Source: Saccharopolyspora gloriosae
Lineage (GTDB): Bacteria > Actinomycetota > Actinomycetes > Mycobacteriales > Pseudonocardiaceae
Reading direction: 5' to 3'
DNA length: 64,000 bases
Assembly: GCF_022828475.1 (NCBI RefSeq)
Contig: NZ_CP059557.1
Coordinates: 4,077,470-4,141,469, forward strand
Part shown: in pieces, positions 50,901-59,015 of the stretch
How the letters are laid out: each line of letters starts with the position of its first letter
Position numbering within the stretch: position 1 is the stretch's first letter
Notes under the pieces: generated by a model
What the model saw: the letters and a program-made list of their open reading frames with translations, nothing else
Told to the model about the DNA's origin: nothing
Databases searched by the model: none
Made by a program: the position numbers and the translations under genes

Positions 50901-52250
50901 ATGTCCACAGCGAGCGAACAACTCCGCATCAGCCTCACCGCCAGGCTCACCGAAGTGCTCGGTACGGCGGTAGAGGTGTCCGCCCCGGAACGGCTCACCG
51001 GCGGCGCGAGCCGGGAGACCTGGACGTTCCGCGCTACGACCGCCACCGCCGGCTACCCGCTGATCCTGCGTCGTGATCCGCCGGGCTACGACCGGCCGGA
51101 GTCGATGGGCGTGGAGGCCGCTGTGATCGCCGCCGCGGCCCGCTGCGGCGTGCCCGTGCCCGCGTTGCTCGACCACGACTCCGATCCGGCGGTGCTCGGG
51201 GCGCCGTACCTGATCAGCGAGAACGTCCCGGGCGAAACGATTCCGCGGCGGCTGCTGCGGGAACCGGAGTTCGATCAGGTGCGCCCGACGCTGGCCGCCG
51301 AGCTCGGCCGGGTGCTCGCCCGCGTCCACCGCATCCCGCCCGAACAGGTTCCCGGTCTGACCGGGCCGGACCCGCTGGCCGCGTTGGAGGCCGACCACGC
51401 GCGGCACGCCGAACCGCTGCCCGCGCTGGAGCTCGGCCTCCGGTGGCTGCGGGAGAACCGGCCGCCTCCGGCCGGAGATGTCGTGGTGCACGGGGATTTC
51501 CGCAACGGCAACCTCATCGTCGGTGCTGACGGCTTGCGCGCGGTGCTCGATTGGGAGCTGGTGCACCGGGGCGACCCGCTGGAGGACCTGGGGTGGCTGT
51601 GCGTCAAGGCCTGGCGGTTCGCCTCCGCCGCGCCGGTCGGCGGGTTCGGGGAACGCGCGGATCTGCTCGCCGGATACGCCGAGGAAGCGGGCTGGGCACC
51701 GGACCCGGCGGCGGTGCACTGGTGGGAGGTGTACGGGACGGCGAAGTGGGCCGTCGGCTGCCGCGACATGGCCCGGCGGCACCTGACCGGCACCGATGGC
51801 TCGGTGGAACTCGCCGCGATTGGCAGGCGAGTGTGCGAGCAGGAGCACGATTTGCTGCTGGCACTGGGAATTCCGGCGGCCCCGGCCGACGCCGAGCCAC
51901 CGGATGTGCCGGAGCCCGCACTGCACGGGCGCCCCACGGCGACTGAACTGGTCGCGGCGGTGGCCGAGTTCCTGCGCACCGATGCGCGGCCCGCGCTGGA
52001 CGGACGCAGCCGGTTCCACGCGCTGGTCGCCGAGAACGTGCTGGGCACGGTCGAACGCGAACTGCGGCTCGGGCCTGAGCAGCAGCGGCGGCGGCAGGAC
52101 CGGCTGGCCGCGCTCGGCTACCGCGACGAGGCCGAGCTCGCCGCCGCGATCCGGGCCGGAGCCGACGGCGCCGAGATCCTCGCCGCCTTGCGCGAAGGCG
52201 TCACCGACCGCTTGCTGGTAGCCAATCCTCGCTATCTCGAGAACCCATGA
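50901..52250 (+). CDS. APH-family phosphotransferase with C-terminal DUF6285-like domain
   Basis: The 449-residue product has a kinase-like domain: ERLTGGASRETWTF (nucleotide loop), VVVHGDFRNGNLIV (catalytic loop with Asp and Asn) and VLDWELVHRGDPLEDLGWL (metal-binding Asp). From about residue 345, ELVAAVAEFLRTDARPALDGRSRFHALVAENVLGTVERELRLG resembles DUF6285, often a separate gene beside this kinase and acyl-CoA dehydrogenase. Fusion of the two is notable. It likely phosphorylates a hydroxyacyl-CoA, by analogy with ACAD10/11, rather than an antibiotic. It follows the dehydrogenase by 12 bases. Confidence 0.88.
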   Translation: MSTASEQLRISLTARLTEVLGTAVEVSAPERLTGGASRETWTFRATTATAGYPLILRRDPPGYDRPESMGVEAAVIAAAARCGVPVPALLDHDSDPAVLGAPYLISENVPGETIPRRLLREPEFDQVRPTLAAELGRVLARVHRIPPEQVPGLTGPDPLAALEADHARHAEPLPALELGLRWLRENRPPPAGDVVVHGDFRNGNLIVGADGLRAVLDWELVHRGDPLEDLGWLCVKAWRFASAAPVGGFGERADLLAGYAEEAGWAPDPAAVHWWEVYGTAKWAVGCRDMARRHLTGTDGSVELAAIGRRVCEQEHDLLLALGIPAAPADAEPPDVPEPALHGRPTATELVAAVAEFLRTDARPALDGRSRFHALVAENVLGTVERELRLGPEQQRRRQDRLAALGYRDEAELAAAIRAGADGAEILAALREGVTDRLLVANPRYLENP

Positions 52251-52259
52251 GGAGCCCGT

Positions 52260-52435
52260 CCAACGTGGCCGTTGGCCTCGTCCCGGCAGCGGCTGAACCG
52301 CTGAGGAACCAGGCGGCCACCAGCGGGTCCCGGGTGTTTCCTCGCGAGGACGGCGATCTCGCTCGTGGCGGGGCCGCTCGCCACATCGACCCCGCCGCGA
52401 GGGAACACCCTGGGTTGCGCCGAATCGACCCCGAA
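52260..52435 (-). repeat. dispersed palindromic element copy D, reverse orientation, diverged
   Basis: Stem arms GGGTGTTTCCTCGCG at 52332-52346 and CGCGAGGGAACACCC at 52396-52410 pair at 14 of 15 positions. Read on the minus strand, GCG-AACCCAGGGTGTTCCCTCGC aligns with the left box of copies A-C, and CGTCCTCGCGAGGAAACACC aligns with their right arm; the far end matches GACGAGG of the right box. It fills the gap between the APH-family gene and the SMP-30 gene. Outer limits are approximate. Confidence 0.6.
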
Positions 52436-52469
52436 GCAGAAGACCGCCCCGTGAAAGGAGTTCTCACCC

Positions 52470-53393
52470 ATGCCCGAACTCACCGCCGTCGCCGACGGGC
52501 TGCGATTCCCCGAAGGCCCCGTCGCGCTCGACGATGGCTCCGTGCTGGTCGTGGAGATCCGGCGCGGCACGCTGTCCCGGGTCGCCACGGACGGGTCGGT
52601 CTCGGTGCTCGCGGACTGCGGTGGCGGGCCGAACGGCGCGGCCATCGGCCCGGACGGCGCAGTGTACGTGTGCAACAACGGTGGATTCGTCTGGCACGAC
52701 CGGGAAGAAATCACCCTCCCCGGTGGTCAGCCCGACGACTACATCGGTGGCCGCATCCAGCGCGTCACCTTCGACGGCACCGTCACCGACCTCTACACCG
52801 AAGTGGACGGCCATCCCTTGCGCGGGCCGAACGACCTCGTCTTCGACGCCCACGGCGGGTTCTACTTCACCGACCTCGGCAAGACCCGCGACCGGGACAT
52901 GGACCTGGGCGGCCTGTACTACGCGCTGCCCGACGGTTCCGGCGTGGAGGAGATCGTCCACCCGCTCCAACAACCCAACGGAGTCGGCCTGTCCCCGGAC
53001 GGTGACCGCGTGTACGTCGCCGAAACGGGGCCGGGACGCGTGTGGTGCTGGGACGTCACCGGACCCGGCCGAGTGCGCGGACCGGCGGGCGGCGCCGGTG
53101 CGCGGCACGCGAAGCTGCTGCACGGCTTCGCCGGGGCGCAGATGCTCGACTCGCTGGCGGTGGACTCGGCGGGCAACGTGTGCGTGGCGACGCTGAACAC
53201 CGGCGCGATCACGGTGCTCAGCCCGGACGGGGAGATCGTCGACGTAGTGCCGGTCCCGGTGCCGGATCCGATGGTCACCAACATCTGCTTCGGCGGACCC
53301 GACCTGCGCACGGCTTACATCACTTCCTCCGGCCGCGGAGTCCTCTACCGCACAGAATGGCCCCGCCCCGGCCTTGGGCGGTTCGTTGGTTGA
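52470..53393 (+). CDS. SMP-30/gluconolactonase-like beta-propeller protein
   Basis: The 307-residue product starts at an ATG with AAAGGAG upstream. It has the family metal-ligand pattern: Glu in GLRFPEGPVAL, Asn in RGPNDLVFDAHGGFYFTD, Asn in LQQPNGVGLSPDG and Asp in MLDSLAVDSAGNVCVAT, giving a six-bladed propeller lactonase. It would open a lactone ring, which fits the Baeyer-Villiger-type enzymes nearby that make lactones or esters, although the pairing is inference. A dispersed repeat copy lies on each side of the gene. Confidence 0.9.
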   Translation: MPELTAVADGLRFPEGPVALDDGSVLVVEIRRGTLSRVATDGSVSVLADCGGGPNGAAIGPDGAVYVCNNGGFVWHDREEITLPGGQPDDYIGGRIQRVTFDGTVTDLYTEVDGHPLRGPNDLVFDAHGGFYFTDLGKTRDRDMDLGGLYYALPDGSGVEEIVHPLQQPNGVGLSPDGDRVYVAETGPGRVWCWDVTGPGRVRGPAGGAGARHAKLLHGFAGAQMLDSLAVDSAGNVCVATLNTGAITVLSPDGEIVDVVPVPVPDPMVTNICFGGPDLRTAYITSSGRGVLYRTEWPRPGLGRFVG

Positions 53394-53700
53394 GGGGTGG
53401 TGGCCTGCGTAGGTGTCCGGGTAGCGGAACCTCAGGTGCTTGCTCGCTGCGAGATCTTTCCCAAGTGGGTCCGCCACGAGGGAAAGGGCCGTCCACGCGA
53501 GGAAACACCTGAGAACCCGCGCAGTGCTGGTTGCTCCGGCCGGTCGCTGCTCATCGGCTTCGCCGCCGACAGGACGAGGATCAAAGATCACTCCGCCCCG
53601 GCATGACCGCCGCGGGCACGCCGGCCTTCGCCGAATGGTCGTGGCCGCGAACTCCGTCCCGGCCTAGCGTGGGACCTGACTACTAGTGAGGTGTTCGGCA
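53394..53700. other. 307-base intergenic region with repeat copy B and AtuA promoter
   Basis: Copy B of the dispersed element fills 53398-53590. The remaining 110 bases precede the AtuA-family gene and should hold its promoter. No other gene is supported. Confidence 0.6.
53398..53590 (+). repeat. dispersed palindromic element copy B
   Basis: Starting 5 bases after the SMP-30 stop, it has the full left box (AGGTGTCCGGGTAGCGGAAC), stem arms CTCAGGTGCTTGCTCGC at 53431-53447 and GCGAGGAAACACCTGAG at 53497-53513 (15 of 17 pairs), then GAACCCGC and the right box CTGCTCATCGGCTTCGCCGC ending in GACGAGGATCA. The stem differs from copy A at the inner positions, with matching changes on both arms. Confidence 0.82.
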
Positions 53701-55494
53701 GTGCGTGAACGCGCCATCCGCATCGGCGATTTCTCCGGGTACCTGGGCGACCGATTCACCGCCGTGGACGAGGCACTGGCCGGTGATCCGGTGGACGTGC
53801 TGATCGGCGACTACCTCGCGGAGATCACCCTCGCGGCGCTGTCGGTGCGCTACCGGCGGGATCCGGCGCGCGGCTACGTGGAGTACTTCGTCGACCAGCT
53901 GCGCCCGCACCTGCCGACGCTCGCCGAACGCGGCGTCAAGGTCGTCACCAACGCGGGCGGATTCCACCCCGCCGCCCTGGCCACCGCGTTGCGCGAACTC
54001 ATCGCCGCCGAAGGCGTCGCGTTGCGCGTCGCGCACGTCGAGGGCGACAACGTGCTCGACCGGCTGCCCGGATACGAGGCCGCCGGACACCGCCTGGAGA
54101 ACCTCGACTCCGGTGCCGCGCTGGACGAGTGGGCCGCCCGGCCGATGGCCGCGAACGCCTACCTCGGCGGCTGGGGCATCGCCGAAGCGCTCACCGGCGG
54201 AGCCGACATCGTGGTGTGCGGTCGCGTCACCGACGCCTCGCTGACCACCGGCCCCGCCGCGTGGTGGCACGGCTGGGGACGCGAGGACTGGGACGCGCTG
54301 GCCGGGGCGGTGCTGGCCGGGCACATCATCGAGTGCGGCCCGCACGCCACCGGCGGCAACTTCTCGGGGTTCACCCGGGTGCCGGGCATGCTGGTACCGG
54401 GCTTCCCCATCGCCGAGATCGACGCGGCGGGCCACAGCGTCATCACCAAGCACACCCACGACGGCGGCACCGTCACCACCGACACGGTCACCGCACAGAT
54501 CGTCTACGAGATCCAAGGCCCGACCTACCTGAACCCCGACGTCACCGTGCACCTCGACGAGGTCGCGCTGGAGCTCGTGGGGCCGGACCGGGTGCGAGTC
54601 TCCGGGACCACCGGCTCTCCGCCGTCGCCGACGACGAAGGTCGCGGTGTTCGGCCAGCTCGGGCATCAGGTGGTCAACACGGTGTTCGTGACCGGTTTGG
54701 ACGTCGACGCGAAGGTCGACCTGCTGCGCGCCCAGATCGGCCGCGCCCTCCCGGACGGCATCACCGACCTGGACGTCACCCGGATCGGCACCGCCGCGAC
54801 CGATCCGGCCACGCAGTGGGACGCGACGGTCGGCCTGCGGGTGATGGCGACGGCCGTGGACAAGGAGCCGCTGGAGCGGTTCGACGCGGCGGCGCGGCTC
54901 GGATCTCTTTACCTGCAGAGCATTCCCGGCTATTTCCACGACGGCGGTGCCGGGCTCACCTCCACCCCGCGACCGCGCATCGACTACTGGCCTGCGCTGC
55001 TGCCGATGTCCGAAGTGCCGCACCGGGTCGTGCTCCCGGACGATTCCATCGTGGACGTCAAGCCGCCCGCGCTCACCGAGCGAGCCGGTCCGCAGCCCGC
55101 GCATCCGGAACCCGCGGTGTCGAGCACCGGCGAGACCAGGTCGGCGCCGTTGGGGTTGCTGGCGCACGCGCGCAGCGGCGACAAGGGCGGCAACAGCAAC
55201 GTCGGCATCTGGGTCGGTGACGACCGGGCCTGGCCCTGGCTGCGGGAAACCCTGTCCACCGCCGCGCTGCGCGAACTGATGCCGGAGTGCGCAGGCCTGG
55301 ACGTCGTGCGCCACGAGTTCCCGAACCTGCGCGCGGTGCACTTCGTGCTGCGCGGCCTGCTCGGCACCGGCGGATCCTCGAACCTGCGCGTCGACCAGGT
55401 CGGCAAGGCCGTCGGCGAGTACCTGCGCGCGAAACACGTGACCATCCCGGTGAAACTGCTGCCGGGCGAAGGAGGCAATCATGTCGCTGACTGA
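53701..55494 (+). CDS. AtuA-family (acyclic terpene utilisation, DUF1446) protein
   Basis: The GTG at 53701 has GAGGTG upstream; 597 residues. The N-terminal IRIGDFSGYLGDRF, VLIGDYLAEITLAAL, VTNAGGFHPAALA and VCGRVTDASLTTGPAAWWHGW and the C-terminal ARSGDKGGNSNVGIW with LRVDQVGKAVGEYLR match the two-part AtuA family. AtuA was defined in the acyclic terpene (citronellol/geranyl-CoA) pathway, but its reaction is not established. The CoA transferase gene overlaps its end by 14 bases. No other atu genes (AtuB-AtuH) are visible, so a different acid may be processed. Confidence 0.88.
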   Translation: MRERAIRIGDFSGYLGDRFTAVDEALAGDPVDVLIGDYLAEITLAALSVRYRRDPARGYVEYFVDQLRPHLPTLAERGVKVVTNAGGFHPAALATALRELIAAEGVALRVAHVEGDNVLDRLPGYEAAGHRLENLDSGAALDEWAARPMAANAYLGGWGIAEALTGGADIVVCGRVTDASLTTGPAAWWHGWGREDWDALAGAVLAGHIIECGPHATGGNFSGFTRVPGMLVPGFPIAEIDAAGHSVITKHTHDGGTVTTDTVTAQIVYEIQGPTYLNPDVTVHLDEVALELVGPDRVRVSGTTGSPPSPTTKVAVFGQLGHQVVNTVFVTGLDVDAKVDLLRAQIGRALPDGITDLDVTRIGTAATDPATQWDATVGLRVMATAVDKEPLERFDAAARLGSLYLQSIPGYFHDGGAGLTSTPRPRIDYWPALLPMSEVPHRVVLPDDSIVDVKPPALTERAGPQPAHPEPAVSSTGETRSAPLGLLAHARSGDKGGNSNVGIWVGDDRAWPWLRETLSTAALRELMPECAGLDVVRHEFPNLRAVHFVLRGLLGTGGSSNLRVDQVGKAVGEYLRAKHVTIPVKLLPGEGGNHVAD

Positions 55495-56968
55495 CCGCGT
55501 CGCGAAGGCCGTGAACGAGCCGGCCACCTCGGACGCGTTCGACCCGCACGCCGAACTCGAGGAAGTGCTCGGCGGAGTGGGGATGAGCGCGGGCGACTCC
55601 GGCGGTTCCATCACGTTCCACGGCGCCGACCCGGTGGTGCCCAGCACGCTGCGCCTCGGGGGCGGTTCGGCGATCGCGCTGGCCGCGAAGTCGGCGGCGG
55701 TGGCGAAGTTGTGGCGGCTGCGGGGCGGCGACGGCCAGGACATCGAGGTGGACCTGCGGTCCGCACCGCACCGGCTGTGCCCGTTCTACGACCGCAAGTG
55801 GGAGCTGCTCAACGGGTATCCGGCGGCCTCGGCGGCGAACCCGTCGAACGCGCTCGGTTTCGCCTTCTACCGCACCGCCGACGACCGGTGGATGATGCCG
55901 CTCAACCCCTACCCGAAGATCAAGATCGCGGCGCAGAAGCTGCTCGGCGTCCCCGACGACGCCGAGGCCGTCGCGAACGCCATCTCCCGCTGGAACGGCC
56001 TCGACCTGGAGAACGCCGCCGTGGAAGCCGGCACCGTGCTGCCCATGCTGCGCAGCACCGAGGAACTCCTCGCCGAGCGGCACTACCAAGAGGCGCTCGC
56101 GGACATGCCGCTGGTCGAGATCACCAAGATCGGCGAGAGCGAACCGGAACCGCTCACCGGCGGCGACTCCCCGCTGGACGGAATCCGCGCGCTCGGCATG
56201 GGCCACGTGATCGCCGGAGCGGGCGTCGGGCGTTCGCTCGCACTGCACGGCGCGGACGTGCTGAACCTGTGGCGCCCCAACGAACTGGAGCACGACACCA
56301 CCTACGTCACCGCGAACGTCGGCGCCCGTTCTTCCGTCATCGACCCGTACGAACCCGAAGGCGCACAACGGATTCGCGGGCTGCTCGCCGACGCGGACGT
56401 GTTCTTCGCGAACCGCCGCCCCGGCTACCTCGGCTCCATCGGCCTGTCCCCCGAGCAGGCCGCCGAGACCCGCCCCGGCATCATCCACGCCACCACCACG
56501 CTCAACGGCGAGCGCGGCCCGTGGGCCGGACGGGTCGGATTCGATCAGACCGCGGGCAGCCTCACCGGCATGATGAACCTCGAAGGCGACGGCGAAATCC
56601 CTGGCCTGCCACCGATTCTGGTGGTCAACGACTACATCGTGTCCTGGCTGCTGGCCACCGGAGTCACCGAAGCGCTGGCTCGCCGCGCCACCGAGGGCGG
56701 CAGCTACCGGGTGCACGTTTCGCTCACCCGCGCCGCGCTGTGGATCCTCAGCATGGGCGTGTTCGACAAGCAGTACGCGCAGGCCACCGCGGGCAGCGAG
56801 GCACGGCACGCGTACCTCGATCCGGAGACCTTCACCGCCGAGACTCCGCTGGGGCACTACCAGGGCGTCACCGACCAGGTCCGGATGTCGGCGACGCCCG
56901 GGCACTACCGCACGGTGCTCGTGCCACGTGGTTCTTCCCGGCCGGAGTGGCCGGCGCGCTCGGAATGA
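55481..56968 (+). CDS. CaiB/BaiF family CoA transferase (family III)
   Basis: The 495-residue product starts with GAAGGAGG upstream and overlaps the AtuA stop by 14 bases. The family III fold is seen in ALGMGHVIAGAGVGRSLALHGADVLNLWRPNELEH, FANRRPGYLGSIGLSPEQAAETRPGIIHATTTLNGERGPWAGRVGFDQTAGSLTGMM and VNDYIVSWLLATGVTEAL. The expected catalytic Asp lies in the DLRSAP or NPYPKIKI region and cannot be fixed by eye. It would transfer CoA to the acid metabolised with AtuA. Repeat copy C begins 8 bases after the stop. Confidence 0.88.
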   Translation: MSLTDRVAKAVNEPATSDAFDPHAELEEVLGGVGMSAGDSGGSITFHGADPVVPSTLRLGGGSAIALAAKSAAVAKLWRLRGGDGQDIEVDLRSAPHRLCPFYDRKWELLNGYPAASAANPSNALGFAFYRTADDRWMMPLNPYPKIKIAAQKLLGVPDDAEAVANAISRWNGLDLENAAVEAGTVLPMLRSTEELLAERHYQEALADMPLVEITKIGESEPEPLTGGDSPLDGIRALGMGHVIAGAGVGRSLALHGADVLNLWRPNELEHDTTYVTANVGARSSVIDPYEPEGAQRIRGLLADADVFFANRRPGYLGSIGLSPEQAAETRPGIIHATTTLNGERGPWAGRVGFDQTAGSLTGMMNLEGDGEIPGLPPILVVNDYIVSWLLATGVTEALARRATEGGSYRVHVSLTRAALWILSMGVFDKQYAQATAGSEARHAYLDPETFTAETPLGHYQGVTDQVRMSATPGHYRTVLVPRGSSRPEWPARSE

Positions 56969-56975
56969 GCTCCGC

Positions 56976-57168
56976 AGGTGTCCGGGTAGCGGAATCTCAG
57001 CGGCTTCCTCGCCTGCCGGGTGTGGCCGCGATTTCTCGTGTATGTCCGTACACGGCGACATCGCCGTCCTCGCGAGGAAGTCGCTGAGAAGCCGCCGGTG
57101 GTCATCTTGCCTGGGTGGTCACTGCCCATCGGCTTCGCCGCTACCAAGACGATGATCAAAAGATCCTT
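56976..57168 (+). repeat. dispersed palindromic element copy C
   Basis: It begins 8 bases after the CoA transferase stop with AGGTGTCCGGGTAGCGGAAT, then stem arms CTCAGCGGCTTCCTCGC at 56996-57012 and GCGAGGAAGTCGCTGAG at 57072-57088 (16 of 17 pairs), then GAAGCCGCCGGTGGTC and the right box CACTGCCCATCGGCTTCGCC through 57168. The loop is 59 bases. It ends about 55 bases before monooxygenase 2. Confidence 0.82.
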
Positions 57169-57222
57169 CTGAAGGACTCATGAAGCCCCGTCCGGACCAG
57201 GCGCTCACGACCTGGAGGGTTG

Positions 57223-58659
57223 ATGCGTCATCCGTCAGTCGCCGTGATCGGCACCGGATTCGGCGGTCTCGCCGCGGCGATCGAGCTCAAGCGGTCCGGC
57301 ATCAACGACCTGGTGATCTTCGAGCGCGGCCCGGACGTCGGGGGCGTGTGGCGGGAGAACACCTACCCCGGCGCGGCCTGCGACGTCCCGTCGCCCTACT
57401 ACTCGTTCTCGTTCGAGCCGAATCGGAACTGGCCTCGACGGTTCTCCCGCCAACCGGCGATCCTCGACTACCTGCGGGACGTCGCGACCAAATACGACCT
57501 GCACCGGCACATCCGGTTCAGGACCGAGGTCACGGCCGCGCACTACGACGACGCCACCCGCACATGGCGGATCCGAACCGGCGACGGGGTCGTGGAGGTC
57601 GACGCCCTGGTGTCGGCGGTCGGGCAGCTGTCCCGCCCGGCGTGGCCGGACATCCCGGGGCGGGAGGCGTTCCGAGGCGCCGCCTTCCACTCCGCGCGGT
57701 GGGATCACGACGTCGAGCTCGCCGGCAAGCGCGTGGCGGTCATCGGCACCGGGGCCAGCGCCGTCCAGTTCGTCCCGGAGATCCAGCCCGAGGTCGCGCA
57801 CCTCACGCTCTTCCAGCGCAGCCCCGCCTACCTCGTGCCGCGCTCGGACACCGAGTTCGGACACCGGGCATTCCGCAGGGTGCGCGCCGCGCAGTTGATC
57901 GAACGCGCCGTGTGGTGGGGATTCAGCGAGGCGGTCACCCTGTCGTTCCTCTACTCCGAGGTGTTGTCGCGCGCCCTCACCGCGTACAGCCGCAGGCACA
58001 TGGAGCGGCAAGTTCCCGACCCTGACCTGTTCAAGAAGGTGTGGCCGCAGTACCCCATCGGCTGTAAACGGATGCTGTTCTCCGGTGACTACCTGCCCGC
58101 ACTAACTCGGTCCAATGTGGACTTAGTCGATACCGGCATCAAGTCGATCCACCCCGGCGGTGTCACGGACGCCGCAGGCGCCTTCCACGAGGTCGACGTC
58201 ATCATCTACGGCACGGGCTTCACCGCCTCCGACTTCCTCGCCCCGCTGAACGTCACCGGCATCGGCGGGCGCGACCTGCGTGAACAGTGGTCCCGGAACG
58301 GGGCGCACGCCTACCTCGGCATCTCGGTTCCGCACTTCCCGAACCTCTACCTGATGTACGGACCGAACACCAACGTCGGCGCGGGCTCCATCGTCTTCAT
58401 GCTGGAACAGCAGGCCGAACACCTCACGCAGGCGATCCGCCACAGTGCCCGCGCGGGAAACCCGATCGCCGTCCGCCCCGAGGTCGCGGAGTCCTTCGAC
58501 GCGGAGATCCAGCGCAGACTCGCCGACAGCGTCTGGACGAAGTGCACTAGCTGGTACCGCGACGCCACCGGCCGCATCAGCACCAACTGGCCCGGAACCA
58601 GCCTCGAATACCGCAGGCGCACGACATTCCGGCCGTCGGACTACGAACCGATCGCCTGA
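57223..58659 (+). CDS. flavin-containing (Baeyer-Villiger-like) monooxygenase 2
   Basis: The ATG at 57223 has CTGGAGGG upstream; 478 residues. It has AVIGTGFGGLAAAIEL, GVWRENTYPGAACDVPSPYYSFSFE, VAVIGTGASAVQFVPEI and the fingerprint FRGAAFHSARWDHD, the same W-D variant as monooxygenase 1, to which it is clearly paralogous (about 490 residues, same C-terminus EYRRRT). It probably oxygenates a ketone to an ester or lactone with NADPH. The AtuA/CoA transferase pair lies upstream, with repeat copy C between. Confidence 0.9.
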   Translation: MRHPSVAVIGTGFGGLAAAIELKRSGINDLVIFERGPDVGGVWRENTYPGAACDVPSPYYSFSFEPNRNWPRRFSRQPAILDYLRDVATKYDLHRHIRFRTEVTAAHYDDATRTWRIRTGDGVVEVDALVSAVGQLSRPAWPDIPGREAFRGAAFHSARWDHDVELAGKRVAVIGTGASAVQFVPEIQPEVAHLTLFQRSPAYLVPRSDTEFGHRAFRRVRAAQLIERAVWWGFSEAVTLSFLYSEVLSRALTAYSRRHMERQVPDPDLFKKVWPQYPIGCKRMLFSGDYLPALTRSNVDLVDTGIKSIHPGGVTDAAGAFHEVDVIIYGTGFTASDFLAPLNVTGIGGRDLREQWSRNGAHAYLGISVPHFPNLYLMYGPNTNVGAGSIVFMLEQQAEHLTQAIRHSARAGNPIAVRPEVAESFDAEIQRRLADSVWTKCTSWYRDATGRISTNWPGTSLEYRRRTTFRPSDYEPIA

Positions 58660-58725
58660 TTCGAGGGCCGCGCCGGTCCGTTCGGACAGCGCGGAGCCGC
58701 GGACGCGATGGAGGGGACCGATGCA

Positions 58726-59008
58726 ATGGGCGGCATCAGGATCCAGCTCAACCCCGGCGACGACTCGCCGGACGACGACGGCGTGCTGCAGGTGAACACC
58801 GCCGTGCTCAAGGCGACGCTCCGGGGCGCGGCTGGAGCAGATCCCCGCCGACGCGGACCGGACGTTCATCGCGGCGACCGCCGCCGGAGAACGATGGCGA
58901 TCCGGCGGTGGAAGTCAGCGGCTCCCTCGCCGCGAGGACGACTTCGCGAGCGGCTCGGCCGCGAACGACATCGCACTCCGCACGAGGAAACCGCTGAGAA
59001 CCCGGTAG
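58726..59008 (+). pseudogene. possible frameshifted small gene of unknown function
   Basis: From the ATG at 58726 the frame reads GGIRIQLNPGDDSPDDDGVLQVNTAVLKATLR, and a one-base shift at about 58823-58826 continues as ARLEQIPADADRTFIAATAAGERW to a stop at 59006-59008. Together they look like one coherent acidic protein of about 94 residues with a ribosome site (GGAGGGG). I do not recognise the family. The tail runs into repeat copy E. This could be chance. Confidence 0.25.
58900..59003 (+). repeat. dispersed palindromic element copy E, 3' truncated
   Basis: GGTGGAAGTCAGCGGCTCCCTCGC at 58907-58930 aligns with the left box and arm of copy C; the other arm, CACGAGGAAACCGCTGA at 58981-58997, pairs with it, perfectly over the outer 7 bp and with mismatches inside. 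GAGAACCCGG follows, but the right box is missing: the stop of the leftward asnB lies at 59016. The loop is 50 bases. Confidence 0.6.
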
Positions 59009-59015
59009 CAACCCG

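Noticed and set aside
53683-57061. Long minus-strand frames of 660-686 codons opposite AtuA and the CoA transferase
   Set aside because: They are mirror frames of conserved genes with no recognisable domain and a Val/Arg/Gly-rich composition.
56905-57159. Minus-strand peptide through repeat copy C with a LRFRYPDT-like segment also readable in copies A and B
   Set aside because: The segment comes from the left box, frames differ between copies and no start signal is conserved; compensatory stem changes fit a structural element better than a protein.
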